From: Apostichopus japonicus
Taxonomy: Eukaryota; Echinodermata; Holothuroidea; Aspidochirotida; Stichopodidae
Assembly (NCBI RefSeq): GCF_037975245.1
Contig: NC_092580.1
Coordinates: forward strand, 16,380,001-16,444,000
Direction: 5' to 3'
DNA length: 64,000 nt
In this document: positions 11,772-23,237 of the stretch, one piece after another
Position numbering within the stretch: the stretch's first letter is position 1
Layout: every line of letters begins with the position of its first letter
The notes under the pieces: generated by a model
Told to the model about the DNA's origin: nothing
Databases searched by the model: none
Seen by the model: the letters and a program-made list of their open reading frames with translations, nothing else
Position numbers and translations under genes: made by a program

Positions 11772-11970
11772 CCCAGGATTAACCTGGAAAGGCCAGGTGT
11801 GTATATGTGTGAGTGAAGAGCCAGGAAAAGCAAGGAATAGCCAGGTATACATACCCAGGATTACTCTGGAAAAACCAGGTCCCTGTTTATGTCAGCGAGG
11901 AGCCATGAAAGGCAAGGAATAGCCAGGTATATATACCCAGGATTACCCCTGAAAAACCAGGTCCCTCTTT
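11772..11970. repeat. 82-bp tandem repeat, 2.5 copies
   Basis: Copies start at 11772, 11854 and 11936 (the last partial). Shared words are CCCAGGATTA, AAACCAGGT, CAAGGAATAGCCAGGTAT. The array lies just beyond the broken end of the minus-strand SUR relic. Confidence 0.85.
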
Positions 11971-12116
11971 ACATAATTCTTGGTTGTGTTGCTTTTCTGG
12001 AACAAAAAAAAAGAAGGGTGGATACAATAAAATGAAAAGAAAAACAATGATTTCAAACCCACTAAGTTGTCTTTAGTATCAGGAATGATAAGTTTTGTTG
12101 CTTTATGTTTTTTTGA

Positions 12117-15100
12117 ATGAATCCATTGGAAACCGTTGAGAATGTTTGTTGCATCCACTAACATGTGGTTTGTGATCTGACCTGTGGTCATTTGACCTCC
12201 GCTGATTTGTCCAGGTAGACAAACGAAGAGCCTTGTTATAAACAGCTGCCTGAGAAAGATGGGATTAACAATTCTTTATCCATTTTTTGTTTTTTTTTTA
12301 CATTTTTTTCTTTGGCAGTGCAAATTGTGCTGACAGAGACACTACACATTGACGGCATAAGAAAGAAAATATTCTATATATCAAAGCCTTCCACGAACAA
12401 GTTTACAATCTGAGAAAATAGCAACGTCTTACAGTGCTTAACTGTGATCCGTATATGGTTGGAAAGAAATACTTGTAAAACAATTAATCTGATTAACCCC
12501 CAGGTCCTCACAAGTAAGACTTGATGAAAAGAAATGTACACTACCTGAATAGCTGTTTTCACATGTGCTGACTCAATATTTGAAATGTGTATATGTATCT
12601 GCCGTGACAAGAGTTGAGAGTACTGCATCACAAAGAAGACTATACCACAAGCGCAAAACGATTTGAGAAGAAATCTTTAGCTTGGATGTACATAGTGGGC
12701 TGTTTGAAATAATAAACATGAAATAATTTGGTCAAGACAGGTACATTCCTTGAGATGCATAACTATATACATATATATCAAACATGTTTGTCACAGCTAG
12801 AGTACTATTCTGACCAGATGAAATTTTATTGCCTTAGGGTAGATTCACATGGGATACCCTTGAAATATTTTTTATATGCTCCATTGAAGGATTGCAAAAA
12901 TTTATCCTGTAACATGTCTGTATTTCATCTACTCCGTGGGGGCAACTTGCTGAATGTACAGGATCCCAGTGCAATCGCAAGAAACCTGTAGATGTTTAAT
13001 TTTTCTGATAAGAGAGCAAACAATTCAATATTAACTAACAAATTTGCACTTGAGATGACTTATCACTAAATACCTGGTTGGAATGTTTACTGATTTCTAC
13101 AGCATCAGCATTTCACATCTTCACTCTGCTCAATACATTGCAGACTTCTAAAATGTAAAAACTCTACATGCACATCAAACATGTGCACATCGAACATGTG
13201 CACACTAAACTTGTGCATCTATTTACAGTGTCACCTGTACCTTACAGTTAGAACCTACATGAAAACTATTACCTGTGGTCTATGATAATTTCATAAATTT
13301 CAATTGATAAAGACTCTAACAACATCGTTTACATGATTTTATTTGCACTGAAAGAATGGCTTGAGAATATATATCAGTGTGAAGAGGTGGATATTTGGTC
13401 TCTTGTTGTAAGTATTGAATCTGGCATTTACTGAGTCATCTTGGTGATAGTTCCAGACTGTTGGGAAACACAGGAGGAAGCATGGGAGGGAGGGAGGGAG
13501 GGAGGGAGGGAGGGGGGAGGCTTAGTGTGAAGGGGAAAAGTGGGGAGGGGGAGCTCAATTTTGTCATGAGTTGGTGGAATGAATGTAGTATGATTACTAA
13601 GTGTCTGTATTTTAATCTATTTTGTTTGTGGGTTGGGTGCAAGTAATAAAATACTAATGAAGCTGAAGTATTTCGGGAACTACTTCAGAATTCTCTCAAA
13701 TTCATGATTAGCACTTGGCTAACAAGCTATCTATCAGTGAAACAAACTTTCGTCAGATGCTAAAATGAGATGCTTAAGAAGATATATGAGTACTTTTGGT
13801 AAAAAATACTACATATATAGATCCATGAACCAACCACTGCAGCTTTTAAATGCCAACCGAGAATGAAGTGAATACAACTTCTGGTGTAACCAATGTGATG
13901 TTAAAACAAATATTTTCCTTCTTTTAAGGTATCTGACATGATCGTTGCAGCCATCATCCTAAGAAATGATACTACTACTTAGACATGCTATTTACCTGGC
14001 TAGAATCGGACAACTGGTGGTCGTGACCCACAGAGTTAATGGTTTGAGCAAGCACCAATGGAATCACAAATGAAGAACAAATGGATATGAGCATTGCAAG
14101 GCCAGCGGCTGACAACTGCCACCTGTAGACCTTAAGAAAGACTGGTAAGAGACTAAGTCTCTTCTTTGCGATGTCACATTTGACCTGAGGAGCAGAAATA
14201 AATTATTTTATATATTAAGGAATAGAAGTGATATCAAGCAAGCTGATAGGGCTATACCATTTGATGAAGGATGCAACAGAATGGCAAAATGCCAATCCAA
14301 ACATAATTACTACTACTGGAAGATACAGATTACATTCTGTGGTGTCAGCGATCATCAGACAAAATAAGTGCAAACACGGGTGTTGTTAACTTACATATTT
14401 GCACATGGTGTTGTGAGCTCTATGAACATACCCTGCCTAAGAAAGTTTGACCTTTACATCAACATTCATATCACCGGAAATTTTAAAGTTTTACCCTCTT
14501 CTCGTAGTTCATACAATGGAGAAGGTTTTGTCACCTATTAAACATTAAAAGTAAAAAGATTTTATACATATGAGGTCTCATTCACAATCGCTTGTGTAGT
14601 TGGTGTCTGTCAATAATTAATGTGTCTCATTATAATGTGTGTGGTGTCTTGAAGTCATGAACGAAAAGCTTCTGTACAACTGTGATCAATGTTACTATAC
14701 GTTGCACTATAACTATACGGCTTGATTTAATCAACATTAAAATCTAAACTCTTTCACCTTTTCCTTGCAAACTGGTGACAGTAAGGAAACTTTTCTCTCA
14801 GGCTGTACAGCACACCACCCTGTCATGTCTACAAGCAATGGCAAATAATTGGTAAAGGCCTATACCTGCTACTCTCCTAAAATTCTTTCAAATCTTGTTT
14901 TTTGGTGTTCTGTCATATGTGCTTGGGATAGTGACCCAAGGTCCTCCGGCTCAAGCGTTCTTCTATAGCCTGTCATAAAAAGCCATCTGAGCCAGACAAA
15001 GAGAGCAGAAGATATTAAATTGGTGTAGCCTTGGTAGAATCGCATGTTCTCTTAATCTCTTTACGTAAATCATCTACCAGTGGATGATGAGAGGAATTGC

Positions 15101-16631
15101 AAGTTTGGATCATCTGTTGAAAAAAAAAAAAAGCATTAATTTATTTTTTGTTTTTATAAATTTCATGCATTTTTTGCTATCCATATAACTTGCAGAAAAG
15201 TATGGACTAGGTTTTGACCATATACAGATCATCATCTGTATTGGCCCCAAGTTTTAGCATCCTAAAATATGCTAGAAGTTTACAAAAGGCTCTGGTTCTT
15301 GTACTCTCTCTCTTTGCACAGATATTCAAAGGTATTAAAATGGACAAATAAATATCCCAGTGTGGATATTAAACTACAGGTATGTATACAGTGGCAATAA
15401 ATGCCTTGAAATGTGATCATATCTGAGTTACTGGCATTTTTGGGTGCAATATTTACTGATGACCTTTTAATGAACACCATTATGAATAGTTATATAAGGG
15501 GCTTGTGGGGGTTGTAAGGCTTTGTTAATTCTTCCTAAATTGTCTAAACCTGCACCTCTCAAAATAAACTGTTAGTTGTAGTTCTACCATGTATAGCAAT
15601 AATGTGCCGTACGCAGAAGCCAACTAAATTTTACAACCCAGAATAACGACCTGACCTAACACATTATACAATATACCTAAAAGGAGCGATATCTTTGAGA
15701 GCAGATGGCACAACAAAGCACTAATTATACTCAAATGTTTTTTCATTCGGAAAATGTGACAATTTGACAATCCACATTAAGATTTTGTCTTTGGTGATTC
15801 TTTCACAGTTCCATCCAGTTTGAACAATTCTGCACAATCATTGTGAAAAAAAGAAAGGAAGGAAGGAAGGAAGTAATAGCAAATATTATTGATGGGTTGT
15901 TTTTGTTTTTTAAATAGCAGAATGCAGAATATACGTAACAGCTGTGGTTTAATGGGTTATACTTTTACGCTGTCAAAGAGCACACTCTGTAAGATAAATT
16001 GTTTATTTCATGGCAGTAGGTTTTCTTACCCGGTATCAAAAGATGTTTAGTTCTAAAGTTAAAGCAGGGTATAGAGGAACATCTTCACCACAGTCAAGTC
16101 CCACCTTATGACAGTAATGCTCATGTGATCGGTGTAATACAGATTGGCAATGACAAAGCTTTCACAGGCAAGAGCACCAGACCAATACAGAATAAGTAAG
16201 AGGCACAGGCTAGGTTTTTGCCAGCACTCTAAGTGGTGGTAGTAAACAAACACTAAGAACCCTGCTATGAGAGCCATGAGACATGGAATGTACAGATAAG
16301 GGTGGGTAGGTGTATGTCGATTGGCGACAGTATCGGACAGTAATCATTCCTCGACCAGGAAGACTAACGTTATGAACAGCACGAGAAGAGAATCCACCGG
16401 AGGTTGTGACCGGGCAAATGAATCAAGAGGCATTTACTTCTCTGGGCTGAGCAATACGACAGAACGATGGCAAAGGCACTGATGACGGTGAAGAGAAAAT
16501 GAGGAATCAAATGAATTTCCCAGACGGTACAGCTTTCTCGGAGAGAGAAGCCTTTATGTGGAACATCTTGTCCTGTTGAATTTCCACTGGTCACAGAAAA
16601 AGAGCAAAAACTTCTCTTCAAATGTAGACAT
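12117..16631 (-). pseudogene. Decayed SUR/ABCC9-like paralogue (TMD0 to start of TMD1)
   Basis: Five exons in minus-strand order match the first five coding exons of the live SUR-like gene. Exon 1 is 16631-16030 (TMD0; landmark PGHNLRWI), exon 2 is 15113-14866 (YQGYTNL, DLGSLS), exon 3 is 14184-13996 (LSAAG, IPLVL), exon 4 is 12699-12545 (ESAHVKTAIQ) and exon 5 is 12249-12117 (MTTGQITNHM, FQWIH). Splice sites are partly kept. Lesions seen: in exon 1, a frameshift near the start, a one-base loss after RWI, a Gly-to-stop (GGA to TGA) in the VEEGLL region and a further shift at the end; in exon 2, a frameshift and a terminal TAG; in exon 4, a frameshift; in exon 5, an extra A. Homology stops abruptly at FQWIH. 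Exon 3 is intact. No exons for the rest of TMD1, the NBDs or TMD2 were found. Protein similarity to the live gene is low (about a third in exon 3), so this is an old paralogue, not a recent copy. Confidence 0.88.
13484..13520. repeat. GGGA microsatellite
   Basis: A pure purine run of GGGAGGGA units lies inside the relic's intron between exons 3 and 4. The proline/leucine-rich ORF opposite it is an artefact. Confidence 0.9.
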
Positions 16632-17498
16632 TTTGAGAAACAGGCAGTCAGTCTAGAATGTTCATCTCAAAGAGTAAAACAACAGAATTGATCTTCACAA
16701 TTTATATACTTGTGAGCATTATGAACTGGTACAGTGTCCACACCACATCTAAATTTATTGTTTTTGCTAGCTTTGCCTACCCAAATGCTTAATTTCTGTT
16801 GAACTGATAGTGAAAGAGGGATCATTCTGGCTAGCATCATAACAAGATTTTAATGACGCCCACTAACACAAGTACTAAAGTATTAAATCCAGCGAGTCGC
16901 TAAGTATCGATCACAGGCATAGCTAATTTGGACATCTATTTTGGAACATGTTCAGTTACTGTAGGCTTTGGATAGCACAGGTAGAGGACATGGTGACTAA
17001 TTGATTACATTAGCTTTTTCAAAGCCACAATCACTAGTCTTTTTTATTATTTATTCATTGCAGTGTTACGCTGGGAGCGCCCAAAAAGTAAGGCAATGGA
17101 TTTCTTTAATTTTATTTGAACCATGATGACTAGGAGACCATTTCTTTTTAAAAGTAACTTTAGAATAATTATCACCCATATGAATCAAGTAATTAGCAAG
17201 CGCATAAAAAGACTAGTTAGATTTTAGAAGGTGCGATATATCATCAAATGCTAAATGTATGCATGGTCCCTTTTTGATAACAAAAATTGCAATGTTTTGA
17301 ACGACAAAATTAGTATTACTACAGTAAACCAAAACATAGGGTACGTACTGTATATGTATCCCTGTATTATTCCTGACAATGAAATTGACAAAGATACTGT
17401 ACATTAAACAAGTGTAAGAAAGGGTCAGACGACACAGAAATAAGTAGGACAGCAGCAGCTATAAAGTTCGTATGAATCTATTCTCTGGGGCCATTCTC
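16632..17498. other. Region upstream of the SUR relic, no gene seen
   Basis: AT-rich DNA without recognisable exons. It would have held the promoter of the minus-strand paralogue, but no TATA/Inr arrangement stands out. Confidence 0.35.
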
Positions 17499-18305
17499 GG
17501 TCACGTGTGTGACGGAAAAATGGGGAGATTTGCACTTTACCACTAAGTAACTACTTTTAGGTAAAGAAAGTTGGGTTGATTGTAGTACTTAAGTATGCAC
17601 TAGGGGACTCTTTTACAAAACCATATAGCATAGCCAAAATCAGAACATTCATGTGCTGGCAGAGGTCATATAAAGGTCGGTCACGTGTGTGACTTGAAAT
17701 GAAACTGGCTTTTTTGCACAAAAAACATTGGCAAATTCCTCAGTTTCTAACAGGGCTGGATAACCCTAATTTCTCATGTTTCTACCTTAATGTGTTTTCA
17801 TTCTAACAAGACATTTCACCTAAATATTTCACTTCTTAAAATTAGCATAATACTACTGTACATAAGCTAGAAAAATCCGGTCACGTGTGTGACATTGTTG
17901 GGTCACGTGTGTGACATTCTGAATTTTCAGTCCATAGTATGCAATTTTTGCAGTGCAAATGTTGACTCTAGTAATGACCACAGAACAGCACTGATGTTGA
18001 TATTCCATAGGAATTACTTTAAAACAGTTTTACTGCCATGATTTGGAGGGTCACGTGTGTGACATTGTTGGGTCACGTGTGTGACATTCTGCATTTTCAT
18101 GGATAAATGTCACACGTGACCATCGGTCACGTGTGTGACGACTAATTAGAAGCTATTAATTAATTGTAGGAATAATTATTTGACTGGATATTTTGCAGAA
18201 CTAACAGTCTGTACCAAGAACGGTTGCATATCAAGTGTGGACATCATAAGGCACATCAGTTACTTTTTATGAAAACTTTTGCGATATTTTGGTCACGTGT
18301 GTGAC
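17499..18305. promoter_or_regulatory. Cluster of eight 15-bp E-box motifs
   Basis: The exact 15-mer GGTCACGTGTGTGAC occurs at 17499, 17679, 17879, 17901, 18049, 18071, 18125 and 18291, all in the same orientation. One inverted shorter form, GTCACACGTGAC, lies at 18109. Each holds the palindromic E-box CACGTG inside a near-dyad (GTCAC...GTGAC). Two pairs are exactly 22 bp apart, and those pairs belong to a roughly 50-bp duplicated block. The other four have unrelated flanks, so simple duplication does not explain all copies. CACGTG within GTCACGTG is the known type of target for bHLH-ZIP factors (USF, MITF/TFE, Myc/Max). Enhancer or origin function is inference. Confidence 0.7.
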
Positions 18306-21300
18306 ATCAAAATTATGCTAATTAGCACCCATTATTAACGAAGAATTGAAGATCAGGAACCTCTGCTTTAGGAATGATATAAATGAACCCATGTATAACT
18401 GCCTCCATGTGATAGTTGATAACTGAAATATTATTTCTAGATACTCATGTAGAAAAAACAAATATACAGTTAAAAAGTAAAAACTTTGGCTAAAACTTAC
18501 AATAATGCAAATTTATGCAAATTAGTATGTTATGGTTGTAATTTTAATGAAAAAAATATGAAACAGAAAACTTGAGGAATCCCTCTAAAACAGAAAGTAT
18601 AACATTTGGTCCTGATGAACACTTAGGTTTTTTCATGCCAGTTTCATTTTCCAGAGAATGGCCCTCTGGTAGTCTCATTCGAATCACTTTGCCGGCGACT
18701 GCTGTCCCCATTTACAGGTTAGTGTTAGCCAGGTAAGCAGGAGTCAGTAAATATCATCCATGAAGCACTGGATGGTTCATCAGATGTTTCAGTTAAAATA
18801 CAGGTTAGCAGAACAGAGCGAAACTAAACAGATTTTCGCTTTACTTGGGCAAACGAACAGCAAGTTTTGTTAAGTCAGCGTTGCCATGTGAAGTGGTGGC
18901 GCACTTCGCAAATGAAGAAGATGGCTCTAATCTTACAACAAGTTTCAACCATTTCTTAATACACAATAAATTTTATTATTATTAGAACTACATAATTAGG
19001 GTATGCACAAACAGTGTATGTGTGAATGAATAAGTACAGTACATGTGCCCTGCATTATACTTCCCCTTGTGCAGCAGGATAATTGCCAAGCCTACTGCAC
19101 AAATCAGAAAAATTACACCCACCTACCTGTTTTTTTTCTGTTAGTAAATTAAAGAATTCCTCATTTGTCACTGTTTGTGTTGATTTTGCATGTTTGATAC
19201 ATATGAAATTATATTTTTAACAAAGTTTGAGACATGAAATTTAGACCTCAGCTTTAGCAAATCCGTACGAATTTTCCCAAAGAAGTTAATCCGTTATGGA
19301 ATGGTGACACGTACGTTAAATTTCCTTAATTGATCCACAGAAGAAATTATATTATACAAGGCCTAGGCCTATAGCAAAACATATTTCCAGATAATCCACA
19401 ATTTCAAGAAAATGATCCACATATAAATTTTCATGGAGTAATTAGGTACACTTAATTACTGTCAAGATCTTCCATTTCTTAAATAATTTAATCAATATGA
19501 AAATAGGGGCTTTTCCTTGCTCCATAAAAAAAACTATAGTATATCACCGCGGCTGGTTAATAACATTTCGCGAAATATTCCAGGCTTGGACTTTTCACGG
19601 TCAAGAAATTTCATATACAAAGAGTTTACTCCGTATGCAAATGGTGACTGTTTTCCTTTTTCCATAGCAATATTATTATAACAATGTTATATATATATAT
19701 GTTTCAGGGGTGTAGCAAGCTTTTTAGATTGTGGGGGGGTGGGGGTTGCGCCAAAGCCAAATTTTCATTCCCCCGATTTCATGCCCATTTTACGGACCAC
19801 AACAAGAGTCACCGCCCAGCACGAAAAAAATAGGCCCTATTTGACATTAACATCAATTATGTCTGATATTTTGTTTTCTCCATATTTTGGGGAAAGGTGG
19901 GTGGGGGGGGAGCCTATTGACCCATGAGCAGAATAGTCTTTGTCAGCTGATGTCTCTTTGATGCTTGGTTTTATAGACCTAATCAGGCTGTTGTACTGTA
20001 GATATTCCTGGAACAACTGAAAAGTCAAAATGTGTCAAAAAATTGCTGATATTGTTTATAGCCTAATCCTCATTTGAAGTGAGTTTGGGATTAGACGTCC
20101 CAGTTAGGGAGGAACTCTGGAAAGGAACGTCTAGCCTACAACTTTGAACTGGACCTATGATCAGTATGACAGCATGAGGCATGCACTGTTGAGGCTTGGC
20201 GATGTATAAAAACTTGGCCTCCGCGATCGCTAATAATACTAGCACTGAAGTTAGGGTAGACATACTCAAGTCATAGCCTAAGCCCTTGGCCGAAACTCAT
20301 TGACGATGTTTTTTAAACTTTAACGAGACTTCACACATAAGACATGATGCTAAGATCCTTACGTATGAAAGGAAATCCCACTTCCTTTCTTTCTCCGGTT
20401 GGCGCAACCGAATGCAATGCAGGATTCGGGCATTTTTCTGCGAACAGCTATCGACAGTTTGGTCAGTTTAAGTACATTGCTGTGTGTTGAACGTAAACAG
20501 TGAGCAGACGACGCGCACAACTTGCCCGGTTTGGTAATGGCGGGGTCTCCAATGGCACAGTTATTTTGGGCAGTCCGCCCTCTAGATCTTATATTATGCC
20601 CTATGGTCCAATCATAGTCCTACATGATATAGTCTGCTGATCATCAAATTGCACATACAGTGTTTGCAATGTAAGGAGAAAGACCTAATCGATCATGCAG
20701 AATCATGACATAAACATTGCAAGCTTGGCCCAGCACGTTTCAATCGTACTTGAAAGTTGAAAGACGTCAGTCAATGTGATCAGTATTAAAACCTACCAGA
20801 AATACGACTTCTGAGTACTTTTTACGCGATCCGCAAAGCGAAGCCAAACGTCACGGTCGAAACGGTACTAGTATCCTGGAACAAGTAAGTGGCAGCATCA
20901 CCGGTGATCTCTTACCAAACAAAATTACCGCGCTGCGTTTTTGATCAGGTACAGTGACTTGCAAAATTACAAACGTCCACACATGGAAAGGTCAATGCTG
21001 TGTGTAAGATCAAGTGCGGGCTAATGCCATACACTTCAATAGTATGGTCTACTGTACACAGTACAGTAATCATCTAGTGCTGTGACGAAAGCTCGCCTCC
21101 AAACATTAAACTAAAGGAGAAAAGAGCTAAGTCTCGATCCTTTATGCAGTACATCTGAGAGGAATTGGTGAAATTGCAATTACCCTACATGTTACCCAAC
21201 TCCCGGTATCTTGGTAAGAAAAAGTATGAATATTTTCCCCGATTCGGTGAGAATTGGGCCGCTAAAAGCTACCCAAATTTCGCATAACTAATCCTTGGTG

Positions 21301-21394
21301 AGAGTGACGATTGTAACTTTCTTGTAGGCAGTAGGACTTACTGTACAGTAGGCCTATGGCGGGCCATCAGTCTCAAATCGTGGGGAATCGACAT
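18306..21394. other. Intergenic; repeat remnants and a CpG-richer patch
   Basis: No exon with good junctions was seen. A G-run at 19,730-19,745 belongs to a TGTAGCAAGC...GGGG repeat type. At 20,370-20,950 CpG density rises (GACGACGCGCACAAC, TTTACGCGATCCGC, GTCACGGTCGAAACGG), unlike the surroundings. This could be a promoter-type patch for the plus-strand SUR gene 7.5 kb downstream, but no donor-bearing 5' exon was identified. Confidence 0.3.
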
Positions 21395-21592
21395 ATACCG
21401 ATTTAAATCGACATATTTATCAATTTTCTTCGACTTAAACCAGTTTCTAGCAGCTTAAATTGACTTCTATCGATTTAAATTGACATATCATCGATTTAAA
21501 CTGGTAGATGTCGATTTAAATTGACTTATACCACTTTAATTCGACATATCATCGATTTAAATGGTCATACCAATTTAAATCTATGATATGTA
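21395..21592. repeat. Degenerate array of a TCGATTTAAAT palindrome unit
   Basis: About nine imperfect copies of a roughly 20-24-bp unit close to ATCGATTTAAATTGACATAT lie in 200 bp. The TTTAAA dyad is in nearly all, in changing flanks (TCGATTTAAATCGAC is itself palindromic). Confidence 0.75.
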
Positions 21593-21791
21593 AAATATCG
21601 AGTCGCTAGGCACATTACTAGACTAGATGCTAAAGACAAGAGGACTTTCTTCAGATTAGGTAGGCTAGACCAGTTTTACCAGCAGTCTCCCGGACTCCTG
21701 GTTAATTATCTTACATTCTCCTATGCTGGTAAGATTTGATTCAAAAATATTCTTAAAGGCATTGAAGACTCGCCCTAAATCGCGTGCTGCC

Positions 21792-23237
21792 TAAGGGTGT
21801 GACCTAACAGATATTTCGCTAACCGTTTAACCGGATTGCCGCCGGTCGGTTAAACGTTTAAACACCGTTTCCTGATCGTGGCTTTTTTGACTCACCGTCA
21901 CTCGACTTTTAATGAAAATAGGACATTATGAGTACAATAATTAAGGGTTTTTCCAACAGGTAGCAATTCAGGCAACAAGAGGACTATCAATGTATGTTAA
22001 AATTAGGCCCAATAATATTGCGAACAATTCGTGTAATAATTGCTGAAAAGAATAACACACATGATCAGTATTCGTGGTCTTCAGAAGTTCAGATCACTGA
22101 ATTTATATAACTCGGCCTTCGGCAACATCATAACTTTTGAAAAAAACAATACATTTGGCTATCTATCACGAGATTTTAAACAAACACTCGCCTAACTTAG
22201 CAAACTTACCCACCTTTCCTGCTTACTCATTAAAAGTCATGTGTAGAAAAACAAATTACAGGTTGTGCGATGGGTTGTAAAAATCAAGTTGAAACTGGTT
22301 TGAGCAGCCTCCGATTTCATTTTCTTTCTCTTGTGTCACATACAGTACTTTACATTTGATACAAAAGTTACAAAAGTCGCAATAGGTTAAGATTTAACCG
22401 CGCAGCACAGTACCATTCATAATTTGCATATTACACCAAAATTTACACCCGGCGTCCAGATGGCGGAAAATGTAACATCATGTTCAATGTGTTGTGTCGT
22501 TCCCATGGTGCGATGAACTTGGGCAAGTTCGAATGTCGATGACCTACTTATGTTCTGTGACCAATGTCAGTGGGAATTGTTTGTGTAAAAACTCGGTTTT
22601 TCCACGTGTGATATATATATATAAAAGTTTTACGTAAGCGGAGCGAATTTTGGGGCGGCTCGTTGATTGTGAGGAAGCACTTATCTAAGCATCAATATTT
22701 GTGAAAAATATTGTAAGGTTTTTCATTTTCATTCATTTTCTTTTATGTTTGCCGCAATCCCGCCCGCAATGCATGCACAGTATAATACCATGTGTGAAAA
22801 AAATGGCTGTACACGTGCGGACCTGAGAGAGCAAACTTGCCTTGTGTTGTTAATGTTATTACGGTACTTTCTAGAATGACCATTTGCGTCTTTTGGGGTC
22901 AACATGCTTTCACACGGGATTTCACCATGCCATTGATCGATGTACACAGGTGATATATGTCGCAAATATAAACTGAGAAAACGAATTGACGACACTATCA
23001 TGAGCTTATGACCATTGGCCTACTACTATAATTATATTGAGCACATTATTCATGCCTAAAACATCGTTTTTCTGTTTTTTTATTGATAGTTTGCAGTACA
23101 TACTCAGTTCTTTACATATTTTAAAATAATTTTCATGTTTAAAATGTGTTTGAATTTTTTTAAATTTTCTGTTTATACGGTTTGTGATTTTCTAAACGGA
23201 TAGTGCATTTGCGGCCGGTTAAACGGTCACACCCTTA
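21792..23237. mobile_element. Non-autonomous hAT-like DNA transposon
   Basis: The ends are inverted: TAAGGGTGTGACC at the left and GGTCACACCCTTA at the right, with further subterminal inverse matches around GTTTAACCGG. Both ends abut the same 8-bp sequence GTGCTGCC (21784-21791 and 23238-23245), the target-duplication length of hAT elements. The 1446-bp interior has no transposase-like ORF, so it would need proteins from elsewhere. The right 1.23 kb of it was later copied by the 2357-bp tandem duplication. Confidence 0.82.

Noticed and set aside
17499-18305. CRISPR array
   Set aside because: The repeats are 15 bp, spacing is irregular (22 to 200 bp), one is inverted, and the setting is a eukaryotic genome.
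20537-20620. Short ORF starting ATGGCGGGGTCTCC as a first coding exon
   Set aside because: It ends after about 26 codons without a convincing donor or homology.
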